Origin: Clostridia bacterium
GTDB taxonomy: Bacteria > Bacillota > Clostridia > Christensenellales > Aristaeellaceae
Direction of reading: 5' to 3'
Assembly (NCBI GenBank): GCA_900769875.1
Contig: CAAGII010000078.1
Location: 1-16,111, forward strand
DNA: 16,111 nt
In this document: one piece after another, positions 1 through 7,621 of the stretch
Layout of the letters: each line of letters begins with the position of its first letter
Numbering within the stretch: position 1 is the first letter of the stretch
The notes under the pieces: model-generated
Database searches by the model: none
What the model saw: the letters and a program-made list of their open reading frames with translations, nothing else
Told to the model about the DNA's origin: nothing
Translations under genes and position numbers: made by a program

Positions 1-77
1 GATGAGGGAGATAGGTCATCGGTGGAAGTGCAGCGATGCATGGAGCTTGATGATACTAATCGGTCGAGGGCTTGATT
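1..77 (+). rRNA. 23S ribosomal RNA, 3' end (partial)
   Basis: The first bases match the conserved 3' end of bacterial 23S rRNA: a GCATGGAGCTTGATGATAC block is followed by TAATCGGTCGAGGGCTTGA, close to the terminal helix region known from Bacillus. Only the tail is present; the gene begins left of the window. The exact 3' end is estimated from where similarity to the Bacillus terminus stops (about 75-78). It is read on the + strand in the same direction as the 5S gene that follows. Confidence 0.93.
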
Positions 78-190
78 TAGCGCAGGTCCTGAAGAAAGAG
101 ATCAATTGGAAGAAAGAACGGTCAGTCGGAGAATCATTCCATGTGCAGTTGTCAGGGTGCGGAAGAGCCGCAAAAGCGCGAGGCTGAGCA

Positions 191-228
191 AGCGACGCAA
201 GCAAAGCGACGCAAGCAAGCGACGCGAG
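191..228 (+). repeat. Tandem repeat in the 23S-5S spacer
   Basis: The 23S-5S spacer (about 78-271) holds two identical 13-base copies of AGCGACGCAAGCA (191-203 and 205-217) and a third partial copy, AGCGACGCGAG (218-228). No tRNA gene is visible in the spacer. The repeat lies in transcribed, processed RNA, so it probably arose by slippage. No protein here is credible. Confidence 0.8.
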
Positions 229-271
229 TCGAAGAGGCAGAGCGCAGCGCGGCACCAAACAAGTTCACAAT

Positions 272-389
<118 letters not shown>

Positions 390-396
390 TCCACAT

Positions 397-425
397 GAGA
401 AGCTCGAAAGAGCTTCTCTTTTTTT
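397..425 (+). terminator. Rho-independent terminator of the rRNA operon
   Basis: A perfect 9-bp stem (GAGAAGCTC at 397-405 with GAGCTTCTC at 410-418) with a GAAA tetraloop is followed by seven T's (419-425). It sits just after 5S rRNA and ends the + strand rRNA transcript. Confidence 0.95.
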
Positions 426-580
426 GCATATGGCAAAAATCCTGCAATGATCGGAGGCGAATCTGCGATCAAGTTCGCCTGTTCATCCACAGAATGTATA
501 TTGTCGTTCCCATTGCTTATGGACAACGACGGCAAAATCACAATACACAACAGCCTCTTCATCGCCCTCCAAATTAACAC
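426..580. other. Gap between converging operons, with two inverted repeats
   Basis: No credible gene is seen between the rRNA terminator and the opposing terminator. Two imperfect hairpins are present: AGGCGAA (455-461) with TTCGCCT (474-480), and GTCGTT (503-508) with AACGAC (525-530), the latter with an inner CCAT/ATGG pairing (510-513 with 519-522). Neither is followed by a T run on either strand, so they are not obvious terminators. Their role is unknown. Confidence 0.5.
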
Positions 581-614
581 AAAACACTGTCGGGTATTGA
601 TCGCCCGACAGTGT
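581..614 (-). terminator. Rho-independent terminator after the pyrimidine phosphorylase
   Basis: Read on the minus strand, an 11-bp perfect stem (ACACTGTCGGG at 584-594 with CCCGACAGTGT at 604-614, 9-base loop) runs into TTTT. It lies 19 bases past the stop codon of the phosphorylase gene and closes that operon against the converging rRNA operon. Confidence 0.9.
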
Positions 615-632
615 CTTGTGTAGGTGGCGAAT

Positions 633-1973
633 TCATGCGTCCATCCGTTGCACGCCGTCTCTGGTGACAATGGCATAGCACAGCGGTGGAAGCGCGGGCT
701 TTTCGACGCCGATGGTGATCGCGGCGCGGATGGCGGCTTCGGCGCGGTCGGCGTCCTCCGCGGATTTTGCAAGGAGCGTGCAAAGCGTCTGATCCGGCGT
801 AACATAGTCGCCGATGCGCACGGGCAGAATGAAGCCGACGCTGTAATCCAGCTTGTCGCTCTTGCGAATACGCCCCGCGCCCATGGCCTGCGCGGCAAGC
901 CCAAGCGCCATGGTATCCATGGCCTGCACATAGCCGCTGACGCCGCAGCGCACAGTGCGCCTGAAGGCGGGCTGAGGGAGGAGACTCAGGTCGTCGCATA
1001 CGTTCGAGTCGCCGCCCTGCGCCTTGATCATAGCCTTCAGGCGCGAGAGCGCGGCGCCGGAGCGCAGCACGCTTTCCAGCATGCGCCTGCCCTCCTCGGG
1101 AGTGCGGCAGCGGCCAGCGAGCATCAGCATATGGCTGCCCAGCAGCAGGCTGACGTCCAGCAGCGCTCCGGCGGTTCTGCCGGAAAGCACATCAATGGCG
1201 TCCTTCACCTCCAGAGCATTGCCCACATGAGTACCCAGCGGCTGCTCCATGCCCGTCACAATGGCGGTGACCGGCTTGCCCGCAAGCGTGCCGATATCCA
1301 CCATCGCCTTTGCCAGCGCGATGGAATCATCCAGCGTTTGCATGATGGCGCCGCTGCCTGTCTTGACGTCCAACACGATCGCGTCCGCGCCGGAGGCAAG
1401 CTTCTTGCTCATGATGGAGGATGCGATCAGCGGCAGGCTGTCCACGGTGGATGTCACGTCGCGCAGCGCGTAAAGCGTTTTGTCCGCGGGTGCAAGCTGC
1501 CCCGTCTGCCCAATGACCGCAAGCCCGATGTCTTTGACCTGCCGAATAAACTGATCCTCGCTTTCCTCCACAGAGAAGCCGGGGATTGACTCCAACTTGT
1601 CCAGCGTACCGCCGGTGTGACCCAAACCGCGTCCGCTCATTTTAGCCACGGGCACGCCGCATGCGGCCACCATGGGCGCGAGCACAAGTGTTGTGGTATC
1701 GCCGACGCCGCCGGTGGAGTGCTTGTCCACCTTGATCCCTGGGATGGCGGAAAGATCCGCCACGTCGCCGCTGTCGCGCATCGCAAGGGTCAGCGCCGTG
1801 GTTTCCTCGCTGTTCATGCCCATGAGACGGATGGCCATCAGCAGCGCGGACAACTGATAGTCTGGCACATCGCTGTGTGCGCGGTCGGCAGCGGCAGCCA
1901 CGAAGTAACGGATTTCATCCTCGCCAAGCGCCTGACCGAGCTTTTTTCTTGTGATGATCTCGACCATGTTCAT
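633..1973 (-). CDS. pdp: Pyrimidine-nucleoside (thymidine) phosphorylase
   Basis: The predicted 446-residue protein is a class II nucleoside phosphorylase. These enzymes cleave thymidine, deoxyuridine or uridine with phosphate to release the base and a (deoxy)ribose 1-phosphate in pyrimidine salvage. The phosphate/substrate loop KHSTGG is at residues 84-89, and the family signature SGRGLGHTGGTLDKLE is at 113-128. The length is close to the usual 430-440. The start ATG (1973) has an AGGAAGGGAG ribosome binding site and overlaps the stop of the methyltransferase gene by 4 bases (ATGA), which suggests translational coupling. It is the last gene of its operon. Sequence alone does not separate the broad pyrimidine enzyme (pdp) from a thymidine-specific one (deoA); the Gram-positive context favours pdp. 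Confidence 0.93.
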   Translation of the reverse strand: MNMVEIITRKKLGQALGEDEIRYFVAAAADRAHSDVPDYQLSALLMAIRLMGMNSEETTALTLAMRDSGDVADLSAIPGIKVDKHSTGGVGDTTTLVLAPMVAACGVPVAKMSGRGLGHTGGTLDKLESIPGFSVEESEDQFIRQVKDIGLAVIGQTGQLAPADKTLYALRDVTSTVDSLPLIASSIMSKKLASGADAIVLDVKTGSGAIMQTLDDSIALAKAMVDIGTLAGKPVTAIVTGMEQPLGTHVGNALEVKDAIDVLSGRTAGALLDVSLLLGSHMLMLAGRCRTPEEGRRMLESVLRSGAALSRLKAMIKAQGGDSNVCDDLSLLPQPAFRRTVRCGVSGYVQAMDTMALGLAAQAMGAGRIRKSDKLDYSVGFILPVRIGDYVTPDQTLCTLLAKSAEDADRAEAAIRAAITIGVEKPALPPLCYAIVTRDGVQRMDA

Positions 1974-3226
1974 ACATGCTCGCTCCCTTCCTGTTGTGCT
2001 GAGCTGTCCACCCAGCGGTATACGCGCCGGATGCCGGATGCATCCACTGTGCTGATGGCGACGTCGCCGCCCGAAGCGGGCATCAGGCACATGGGAGGCA
2101 GCTCGGAGTGCTTGGGGGTGCGCTGAAACACCTGCTCCACCCGAAGCTCATCTCCGCACAGGCTGCCGCAGCTCCAGCGCTCCAGCGCGTCCAGCCCCGT
2201 GTAGGTGGCGGGGAAGATGGGATTCCTGATATCGCAGCCGCTGAGCATGACCAGCCCGCTCTGGCGGTCATAGGTGCCCTCAAGGGCTGCGGGCTCGTCG
2301 CTGGAGGGAGCCTCCAGCACAAGGTCGCCGGGGGCGAGGCGGCACTGGGCGACGAGCAGCGCTTCGCTGTTGACGTCCATGCCCAGGCACCGGCAGCCAA
2401 GCGCCTGCGCGGCGCCAAGCGCCGTGCCGCTGCCGCAGCACAGATCGCATACCAGATCGCCGGGCTCCACCAGCGGCCTGAGCAGCCTGTCCAGAAGGCG
2501 CAGCGGCTTCTGGGTCGGGTAACCGGTACGCTCCGGATCGCGCTGCTGCAGGTGGCTGATATCCGTCCACACATCGCCGGGGTAGACGGGCTCGTCATCA
2601 TAATATCTGTATTCCTTGCCGCCTGCGATGATGCTGCGATAGGCGCGTCCCTGCTCGTCCACGCACTTGCGCAGATGATTGCGGCGCGTCTCTCCGCGCA
2701 GGAGCGGCACGTTTTCCACCCGGAAGCGGTAGTTCCGGCTGCGGGCGTACATGAGGATGATGTCATGCTTGCGGCTGTAGTAGCGTCTGGCGCGGCCGCC
2801 GCTTTCGTATGCCCACACAATTTCGTTGACGAAGCGATCCTCGCCGAACACTTCGTCCAGCAGCATCCGCGCGTAGTGGGACGAGCGCCAATCCAGATGC
2901 AGGCACAGCATCCCCGTGGGGGCGAGCAGCATCCACGCGTTCTCAATCAGTCCGCGGAGCATGCGCAGGTAGGCCTCGCGGCTTGCAAAGCTGTCGCTGT
3001 ATGCGGGCAGATCAATGCTGGGCGAGCCGGTTTTCCAGCCCTGAGGGCCAAACCTGCGGCGGCGTACAAACTGCTCGCCGGTCATGAACGGCGGATCAAG
3101 ATAGACGACCTGCGCCTGGGACGCATGCTCCGCCAGCATCTGCTGAGGCTGGCTTCCGTCGCCAAGCACAAGCTGGCATGTACCAGCGCCGCTTATTTCC
3201 CGTGCCACGCGGATTTGTTCAAACAT
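1970..3226 (-). CDS. Orphan beta-class DNA methyltransferase (N6-adenine/N4-cytosine)
   Basis: The 418-residue protein has the circularly permuted order of beta-class amino-methyltransferases: catalytic motif IV DPPF at 44-47, a middle region with HLDWR (110-114) and NEIVWAYESGG (134-144), then GYPTQKP (235-241, motif X region) and the SAM-binding motif I CCGSGT at 263-268. It should transfer a methyl group from SAM to adenine N6 or cytosine N4 in a specific DNA site. About 115 C-terminal residues follow the catalytic part, and nothing recognisable was seen in them. The start is ATG 3226, which has a GGGAGGA ribosome binding site; an upstream in-frame ATG (3274) lies inside the previous gene and is less likely. 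No restriction endonuclease is nearby, so it is either solitary or serves a non-restriction role. Its stop overlaps the phosphorylase start. The target sequence is not predictable here. Confidence 0.88.
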   Translation of the reverse strand: MFEQIRVAREISGAGTCQLVLGDGSQPQQMLAEHASQAQVVYLDPPFMTGEQFVRRRRFGPQGWKTGSPSIDLPAYSDSFASREAYLRMLRGLIENAWMLLAPTGMLCLHLDWRSSHYARMLLDEVFGEDRFVNEIVWAYESGGRARRYYSRKHDIILMYARSRNYRFRVENVPLLRGETRRNHLRKCVDEQGRAYRSIIAGGKEYRYYDDEPVYPGDVWTDISHLQQRDPERTGYPTQKPLRLLDRLLRPLVEPGDLVCDLCCGSGTALGAAQALGCRCLGMDVNSEALLVAQCRLAPGDLVLEAPSSDEPAALEGTYDRQSGLVMLSGCDIRNPIFPATYTGLDALERWSCGSLCGDELRVEQVFQRTPKHSELPPMCLMPASGGDVAISTVDASGIRRVYRWVDSSAQQEGSEHV

Positions 3227-3734
3227 GGGCGTTCCTCCCGCCAAAGGTCGATTGAAGAGCCTTGAGTTCATCATGCTGCTCCGTCAGGCGAAGCAGAAAA
3301 GCACGCTGGGTTGCGTCTCTGCTCAGCAGCTCGCCGCAGGCGCGGACAGACGCGGCAAAATCCTGCCTCAGTCCGCTCACACCCCAGCGGGCAAGGGGAC
3401 AGACAGCGCGGCTGCGCGCATCCATCGCGACCTTGATCCCATCCTCGCGCAGGAGGGGAAGCAGCGGGAAAAGCATGCACGCGAGGGGACGCTCATCACG
3501 GCGGCAAGCGCCGGGGCAGATCACCATGAGTCCCGTTTCGCAGGGCTTCACCTGCCAGCCGGGGAGGCTACGATAGAATTCCTCCTCGCCGGGAAAGAGC
3601 AGCATGCCGGTTTCATCCCCCGGCAGGCTTTGGCAGCAGGCGCAGCCGCAGAGGCGGCCGCAGTCGTCCTGCAGCGGCGTGGCGCTGCCGATCAGCGCCC
3701 GGCAGGCTTGCAGTATGGGCAGCAGGCCCTGCAT
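3219..3734 (-). CDS. Cysteine-cluster protein of unknown function
   Basis: This 171-residue protein has a dense cysteine pattern: C25, C29, C31, C33 and C34 near the N-terminus, then C65, C73, C77, C86 and C112. A conserved-looking GMLLFPGEEEFY block lies at 43-54. The spacing resembles metal-binding cysteine clusters (for example the broad YkgJ-like group, whose members are thought to bind Zn or Fe), but I cannot assign it firmly. There is no signal peptide or membrane segment, so it is probably cytosolic. The start is secure: AAGGAGGT lies 6 bases before ATG 3734. It is the first gene of the operon, under the promoter at 3771-3799, and its end overlaps the methyltransferase start by 8 bases, so the two are probably made together. 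Function is unknown. Confidence 0.8.
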   Translation of the reverse strand: MQGLLPILQACRALIGSATPLQDDCGRLCGCACCQSLPGDETGMLLFPGEEEFYRSLPGWQVKPCETGLMVICPGACRRDERPLACMLFPLLPLLREDGIKVAMDARSRAVCPLARWGVSGLRQDFAASVRACGELLSRDATQRAFLLRLTEQHDELKALQSTFGGRNAHV

Positions 3735-3770
3735 GGCGATACCTCCTTAGAAACGATCCTCGTACAAACC

Positions 3771-3799
3771 ATTATACAACATCTTTGGCGCTGCGCCAA
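3771..3799 (-). promoter_or_regulatory. Sigma-A promoter of the cysteine-cluster/methyltransferase/phosphorylase operon
   Basis: On the minus strand a perfect -10 box TATAAT (3776-3771) is preceded by a 17-base spacer and the -35 box TTGGCG (3799-3794, four of six consensus matches). The predicted transcript starts near 3764, about 30 bases before the ATG at 3734. Confidence 0.75.
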
Positions 3800-3841
3800 C
3801 ACCAATCCGCGAGGATGGCAAAATATTGCGCTTCACCACAC

Positions 3842-3865
3842 AAAAAGGACAGCTGAAGCTGTCCC
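3842..3865 (-). terminator. Rho-independent terminator after lysC
   Basis: On the minus strand GGACAGC (3864-3858), loop TTCA and GCTGTCC (3853-3847) form a 7-bp stem followed by TTTTT (3846-3842). It lies 12 bases past the aspartate kinase stop and separates this operon from the next one downstream. Confidence 0.85.
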
Positions 3866-3876
3866 CGTGCCTGTGC

Positions 3877-5154
3877 TCAGAAGAACTCATGGTATATGGC
3901 GCGCATGCCGCTTTCGTAGTCATGCTCGCTCACACCGAGCACGATGTTCATTTCGCGGCTGCCCATGTCGATCATCCGCACGTTGACGCCAATTCGGCCA
4001 AGCGCGGTGAACACCTTGCCGGCTACGCCGGGGTTGCGCGCCATGCCGCAGCCGACCACGGCGATCATCGCCATACCGTCGGTGATGCGGATCGCATCCG
4101 GCGCGACCGCGTGGCGGATCTCGTTCTCCAGTTCATCGCGGCAATCGGCGATGCTTGCGGTGGGTACAGCCAGACAAAAGGAGCCAAGCCCCGTCGCCAT
4201 ATGCTCAAAGGCCACGCCGTGCCTTTCAAGGCAGGAGAGAATGCGGCGGACATAGCCCACCATGCTGTTCATCTTCTCCTTTTCGATCTGGATGGTGCTA
4301 AAGCCCCTCCGGCCCGCGATGCCGGTCACCGGACGGCCGGAGGCTTCCGTACCGGAGCGGATCCATGTGCCGCTGCCCTCAGGATGGAACGTGTTGCGGA
4401 TGTGGATGGGGATGCCTGCGTCCCACACCGGGCGCACGGCGTCCTCATGCAGCACAGTAGCGCCCTGATAGGCCATCTCCTCCAGCTCGGCGTAGGTGAT
4501 GGCGGGAATGGTCGTGGCCTCCGGCACGATGCGCGGATCGGCGGTCAGCATGCCGTCCACATCGGTCCAGTTTTCGTAGACGTCGGCGTTCATGGCGTGG
4601 GCGACGAGCGCGCCGGAGATATCGCTGCCGCCGCGTGAGAAGGTATGCACCTGACCATCGGGCATTGCGCCGTAGTAGCCGGGAAGCACGGCATGCTCAA
4701 GACCGCTCAGCCTGCTGCGCAGCATATGCTCGGTGCGCTTGCGGTCAAGGCGGCCGTTCTGATCGAAGAATACGCAGAACTCCGTATCCACAAAGGGCCA
4801 GTTCAAATACGCCGCCATGATGCGCGCGGAAAGATACTCGCCGCAGGAGGCCATGTAATCGGCGTTGTGCGGCTCGCTCTTCATTTCGGCGTAATCCGCG
4901 GACAGGTCGAGCGTCACGCCGAGCGAGCGACGGATTTCCTCGAAGCGCTCCTCAATCGGGGCAAAGTCCTTCGGGTCGCCGGTAGCCTGAAAGCGATAGA
5001 GAAGATCGGTGATCTTGACGTCCTCCGGGAAGCGCTTGCCGGGCGCGGATACCACCACGAACTTGCGCTCGGGATCGCGCAGAATCAGCTCCGCCACATG
5101 GCGGAAGCGCTCCGCGTCCGACAGCGATGTTCCGCCGAATTTGGCTGTGATCAT
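3877..5154 (-). CDS. lysC: Aspartate kinase
   Basis: The 425-residue protein phosphorylates aspartate, the first step towards lysine, threonine and methionine (and so SAM). The amino-acid kinase domain (about 1-285) has KFGGTS at 5-10, FSRGGSD at 172-178, WTDVDGM at 196-202 and DPR at 206-208. Two ACT regulatory domains follow (about 284-350 and 361-425), the second with VVGCGMARNPGVAGKVFTAL. This layout predicts allosteric control by an end-product amino acid; which one cannot be read from the sequence. ATG 5154 is chosen because AGGAGG lies 9 bases upstream; a longer in-frame start at 5199 would begin inside the intergenic hairpin and has no such site. It is the last gene after the decarboxylase and speE, 75 bases from speE. 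No lysine riboswitch was recognised upstream. Confidence 0.93.
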   Translation of the reverse strand: MITAKFGGTSLSDAERFRHVAELILRDPERKFVVVSAPGKRFPEDVKITDLLYRFQATGDPKDFAPIEERFEEIRRSLGVTLDLSADYAEMKSEPHNADYMASCGEYLSARIMAAYLNWPFVDTEFCVFFDQNGRLDRKRTEHMLRSRLSGLEHAVLPGYYGAMPDGQVHTFSRGGSDISGALVAHAMNADVYENWTDVDGMLTADPRIVPEATTIPAITYAELEEMAYQGATVLHEDAVRPVWDAGIPIHIRNTFHPEGSGTWIRSGTEASGRPVTGIAGRRGFSTIQIEKEKMNSMVGYVRRILSCLERHGVAFEHMATGLGSFCLAVPTASIADCRDELENEIRHAVAPDAIRITDGMAMIAVVGCGMARNPGVAGKVFTALGRIGVNVRMIDMGSREMNIVLGVSEHDYESGMRAIYHEFF

Positions 5155-5173
5155 GGGCTGCGGCCTCCTGTGC

Positions 5174-5196
5174 CAGCCTGGTTCAGGATCAGGCTG
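5174..5196 (-). repeat. Hairpin just upstream of the lysC ribosome binding site
   Basis: CAGCCTG (5174-5180) and CAGGCTG (5190-5196) form a perfect 7-bp stem with a 9-base loop. It sits in the 75-base speE-lysC gap, ending about 8 bases before the lysC ribosome binding site on the minus strand. There is no T run after it, so it is not a terminator; it may be an mRNA processing or stability element. Confidence 0.55.
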
Positions 5197-5229
5197 CAAA
5201 ATGATTCATATAGAATAGGATATGATGAC

Positions 5230-6090
5230 TCAGCTCTCAACCTCGCGCAGCATTTCCTCCAGAAAGGCGGGCAGCGCGAAGGCGCCCACATGCAGCCGCG
5301 GCGTATAGTAGCGGGTGCGAAGATTCAGCTGATACCAGCGCTCGGCGTCCAGATCGTTGATGGGGTGATACTTCTTGCTCGCGAAGCCGAAGAGCCAGTA
5401 GCCCGCCGCGTAGGTGGGGATGTGTGCCTGATACACCTTGCTGATGGGGAAGGTGGATACGATGCGCTTGTGGCTGCGCTGCATGGCCTCCGCGTCGTCG
5501 GCGTAGAAGGGGCTGCCCTGCTGGTTGACCATCATGCCGTCCTCATGCAGGGCGTTGAAGCAGTTGCCGTAAAACTCGCGGGTGAACAATCCCTCGGAGG
5601 GGCCGAAGGGATCGGTGGAGTCCACAATAATCAGGTCATAGCGATCCTCGCGGTTGCGGATAAAGCGCAGCGCGTTCTCAAAGTGGATGTGCACGCGGCG
5701 GTCGTCCATTCGGCAGGCGTTGCCGGGCAGAAACTCGCGGCACGCCTCCACTACCTGCGGATCCATCTCCACCAGATCAATGCGGCGGAGACGGTCGTAG
5801 CGGGTCAGCTCGCGCACCACGCCGCCGTCGCCCGCGCCGATGACCAGCACGTCCTGAATGGCGGGATGCACCGCCATGGGCACATGCGTCATCATTTCGT
5901 CGTAGATGAACTCGTCGCGCTCGGTCAGCATCACGTTGCCGTCCAGCGCCAGCACGCGGCCAAATTCAGGCGTCTCAAAGATATCGATCTGCTGATAGTC
6001 GCTCTTCTTGGCGTATAGGTGACGGGTCACGCGCAGCGAATGGCGGACGTCCTTGGTGTGATACTCGCTGAACCACATTTCCATATCCAT
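5230..6090 (-). CDS. speE: Polyamine aminopropyltransferase (spermidine synthase)
   Basis: This 286-residue protein transfers an aminopropyl group from decarboxylated SAM to putrescine (or a similar amine), giving spermidine and methylthioadenosine. The Rossmann-type motif GAGDGG is at 85-90, the acidic ligand in DLVEMD at 105-110, and the catalytic stretch VDSTDPFGPSEGLF at 156-169; the late GYWLFGFASKK block is also typical. The length is normal for the family. ATG 6090 has AAGGAGG 7 bases upstream, and that ribosome binding site overlaps the stop of the decarboxylase gene (gap 12 bases), so the two are co-transcribed. Amine specificity is not readable from the sequence; the neighbouring decarboxylase would supply agmatine, putrescine or cadaverine. 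No SAM decarboxylase (speD) is in the window. Confidence 0.94.
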   Translation of the reverse strand: MDMEMWFSEYHTKDVRHSLRVTRHLYAKKSDYQQIDIFETPEFGRVLALDGNVMLTERDEFIYDEMMTHVPMAVHPAIQDVLVIGAGDGGVVRELTRYDRLRRIDLVEMDPQVVEACREFLPGNACRMDDRRVHIHFENALRFIRNREDRYDLIIVDSTDPFGPSEGLFTREFYGNCFNALHEDGMMVNQQGSPFYADDAEAMQRSHKRIVSTFPISKVYQAHIPTYAAGYWLFGFASKKYHPINDLDAERWYQLNLRTRYYTPRLHVGAFALPAFLEEMLREVES

Positions 6091-6102
6091 GGCGGTGCCT
6101 CC

Positions 6103-7557
6103 TTATTTGAGCACGTTGAGCCGCAGAATATCAGGATCCTCCGGGCCGGTCATGGAGCAGCCCTTTTCCCTGGCGAACTCGATGTAATCGAGGATCTCGC
6201 GCGTGATGCGCTCGCCCGGCGCAAGGATCGGAATGCCCGGGGGATAGCACATCACAAACTCGCTGCAGACCTGTCCCTCCGTTTCGCGCAGGGGCAGGCT
6301 GACCTTGTCGGCATAGAAGGCCTCCTGCGGCGAGGAGACGACGATGGGATCGATGTATTCCTGCCTGAGCAGATCCGCGCTGTCGCGCTGATAGCGGCGG
6401 CGGATCTCCGCCAGCGCGCTGACCAGCCGCTCCAGCTCCTGCGGACGGTCGCCCATAGACAGATAGGCGAGGATGTTGCCAATGTCGCCGAATTCGATCT
6501 GGATATCGTACTCATCGCGCAAAAGGTCGTAGACCTCGATGCCAGCCAGGCCGATGGAGCGCGTGTTGACCGACAGCTTGGTCGCGTCAAAATCGAACAC
6601 CGAGTTGCCGTTGCGCAGTTCTCTGCCGAAGGCGTAGTAGCCGCCGATGGCGTTGATTTCCTCGCGCGCGTACTCCGCCATGTCCTCCACCTGATGGAAC
6701 ACCTGCCTGCCACGAAGGGCAAGATTGCGGCGGGAGATGTCCAGGCTGCTCATGAGCAGATAGCTGCCGGAGGTTGTCTGGGTCAGGTTGATGATCTGCC
6801 GCACATAGCCCGCGTGGACATTGGGACCGCACAGAAGAAGGCTCGACTGCGTCAGGCTGCCGCCCGACTTGTGCATGGAGACCGACGCCATATCCGCCCC
6901 CGCCGCCATGGCGGACACCGGGAGCGAGGTGCCGAAATAGAAGTGCGTTCCGTGCGCCTCGTCGGCAAGGCAGAGCATATGCGCGTCGTGCGCCATTTTC
7001 ACGATGGCGCGCAGGTCGGAGCATATGCCGTAATAGGTGGGGTTGTTCACCAGCACGGCCACCGCGCCGGGATGCTCGCGAATGGCTTTGGCTAGGCTTT
7101 CGCGGGTCATGCCCAGCGAGATGCCCAGCTGCTGATCCACGTCGGGATTGACGTACACGGGAATCGCGCCGCAGAGCACCAGCGCGTTGATGACGCTGCG
7201 ATGCACATTGCGCGGCAGGATGATCTCGTCGCCGCGCTTGCAGGCGGTCAGCACCATGCTCTGCACGGAGCTGGTAGTGCCGCCGACCATGAGGAATGCG
7301 TGCGCTGCGCCAAAGGCGTCGGCGGCGAGCTCCTCGGCTTCGCGGATGACGGAAACGGGGTGGCACAGGTTGTCCAGCGGCTTCATGCTGTTGACGTCCA
7401 GATTCACGCACTGCTGCCCCAGAAAGGCGGTCAGCTCGGGATTGCCGCGGCCGCGTTTGTGCCCGGGCACGTCGAAGGGCACGACGCGCATCTGCCGGAA
7501 ACGCTCAAGCGCCTCATAGATGGGGGCGCGCCGCTGGTCGAGGAGCATTTTCTTCAA
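6103..7557 (-). CDS. speA: PLP-dependent arginine/lysine/ornithine decarboxylase, probably SpeA
   Basis: The 484-residue protein belongs to the fold-type I Orn/Lys/Arg decarboxylases of the Bacillus SpeA type. Numbering from the proposed start, it has PGHKRG at 31-36, the PLP phosphate site GGTTSS at 92-97, DEAHG at 199-203, and the Schiff-base lysine K230 in SMHKSGG; the C-terminal domain has PPGIPILAPGE. The short length matches the Bacillus subgroup rather than the larger enterobacterial enzymes. A TTG start at 7557 is preferred: AAAGGATGG lies 6 bases upstream, whereas the nearby ATG 7548 has no well-spaced site and ATG 7590 has none at all. SpeE next door favours arginine decarboxylase (agmatine, then putrescine), but lysine decarboxylase is a real alternative given lysC downstream; no agmatinase gene is present. 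An intrinsic terminator lies upstream of the start. Confidence 0.85.
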   Translation of the reverse strand: MKKMLLDQRRAPIYEALERFRQMRVVPFDVPGHKRGRGNPELTAFLGQQCVNLDVNSMKPLDNLCHPVSVIREAEELAADAFGAAHAFLMVGGTTSSVQSMVLTACKRGDEIILPRNVHRSVINALVLCGAIPVYVNPDVDQQLGISLGMTRESLAKAIREHPGAVAVLVNNPTYYGICSDLRAIVKMAHDAHMLCLADEAHGTHFYFGTSLPVSAMAAGADMASVSMHKSGGSLTQSSLLLCGPNVHAGYVRQIINLTQTTSGSYLLMSSLDISRRNLALRGRQVFHQVEDMAEYAREEINAIGGYYAFGRELRNGNSVFDFDATKLSVNTRSIGLAGIEVYDLLRDEYDIQIEFGDIGNILAYLSMGDRPQELERLVSALAEIRRRYQRDSADLLRQEYIDPIVVSSPQEAFYADKVSLPLRETEGQVCSEFVMCYPPGIPILAPGERITREILDYIEFAREKGCSMTGPEDPDILRLNVLK

Positions 7558-7592
7558 AGAGCACCATCCTTTGTCAGAGATTGCCGTCATAG

Positions 7593-7621
7593 AAAAACGC
7601 AGGTGTGAACACACACCTGCG
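7593..7621 (-). terminator. Intrinsic terminator in the leader of the decarboxylase operon
   Basis: On the minus strand CGCAGGTGTG (7621-7612), loop TGTT and CACACCTGCG (7607-7598) make a perfect 10-bp stem followed by TTTTT (7597-7593). It lies only about 36 bases before the proposed TTG start at 7557. It either ends the upstream RNA or works as an attenuator that must be bypassed to express speA-speE-lysC. I saw no clear competing antiterminator helix and no T-box sequence. Confidence 0.9.

Noticed and set aside
624..1589. Long + strand frame opposite the phosphorylase gene
   Set aside because: It is the reverse shadow of a clear enzyme gene, with His/Ala/Gly-rich sequence and no motifs; high GC makes such antisense frames common here. 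The same applies to the long frames opposite lysC, speE, speA, the importer genes and the RNA methyltransferase.
1970..3226. Complete restriction-modification system
   Set aside because: Neither neighbour resembles an endonuclease or a specificity subunit; only the methyltransferase is present.
5174..5196. Terminator between speE and lysC
   Set aside because: The 7-bp stem has a large loop and no T run on the minus strand, so transcription probably continues into lysC.
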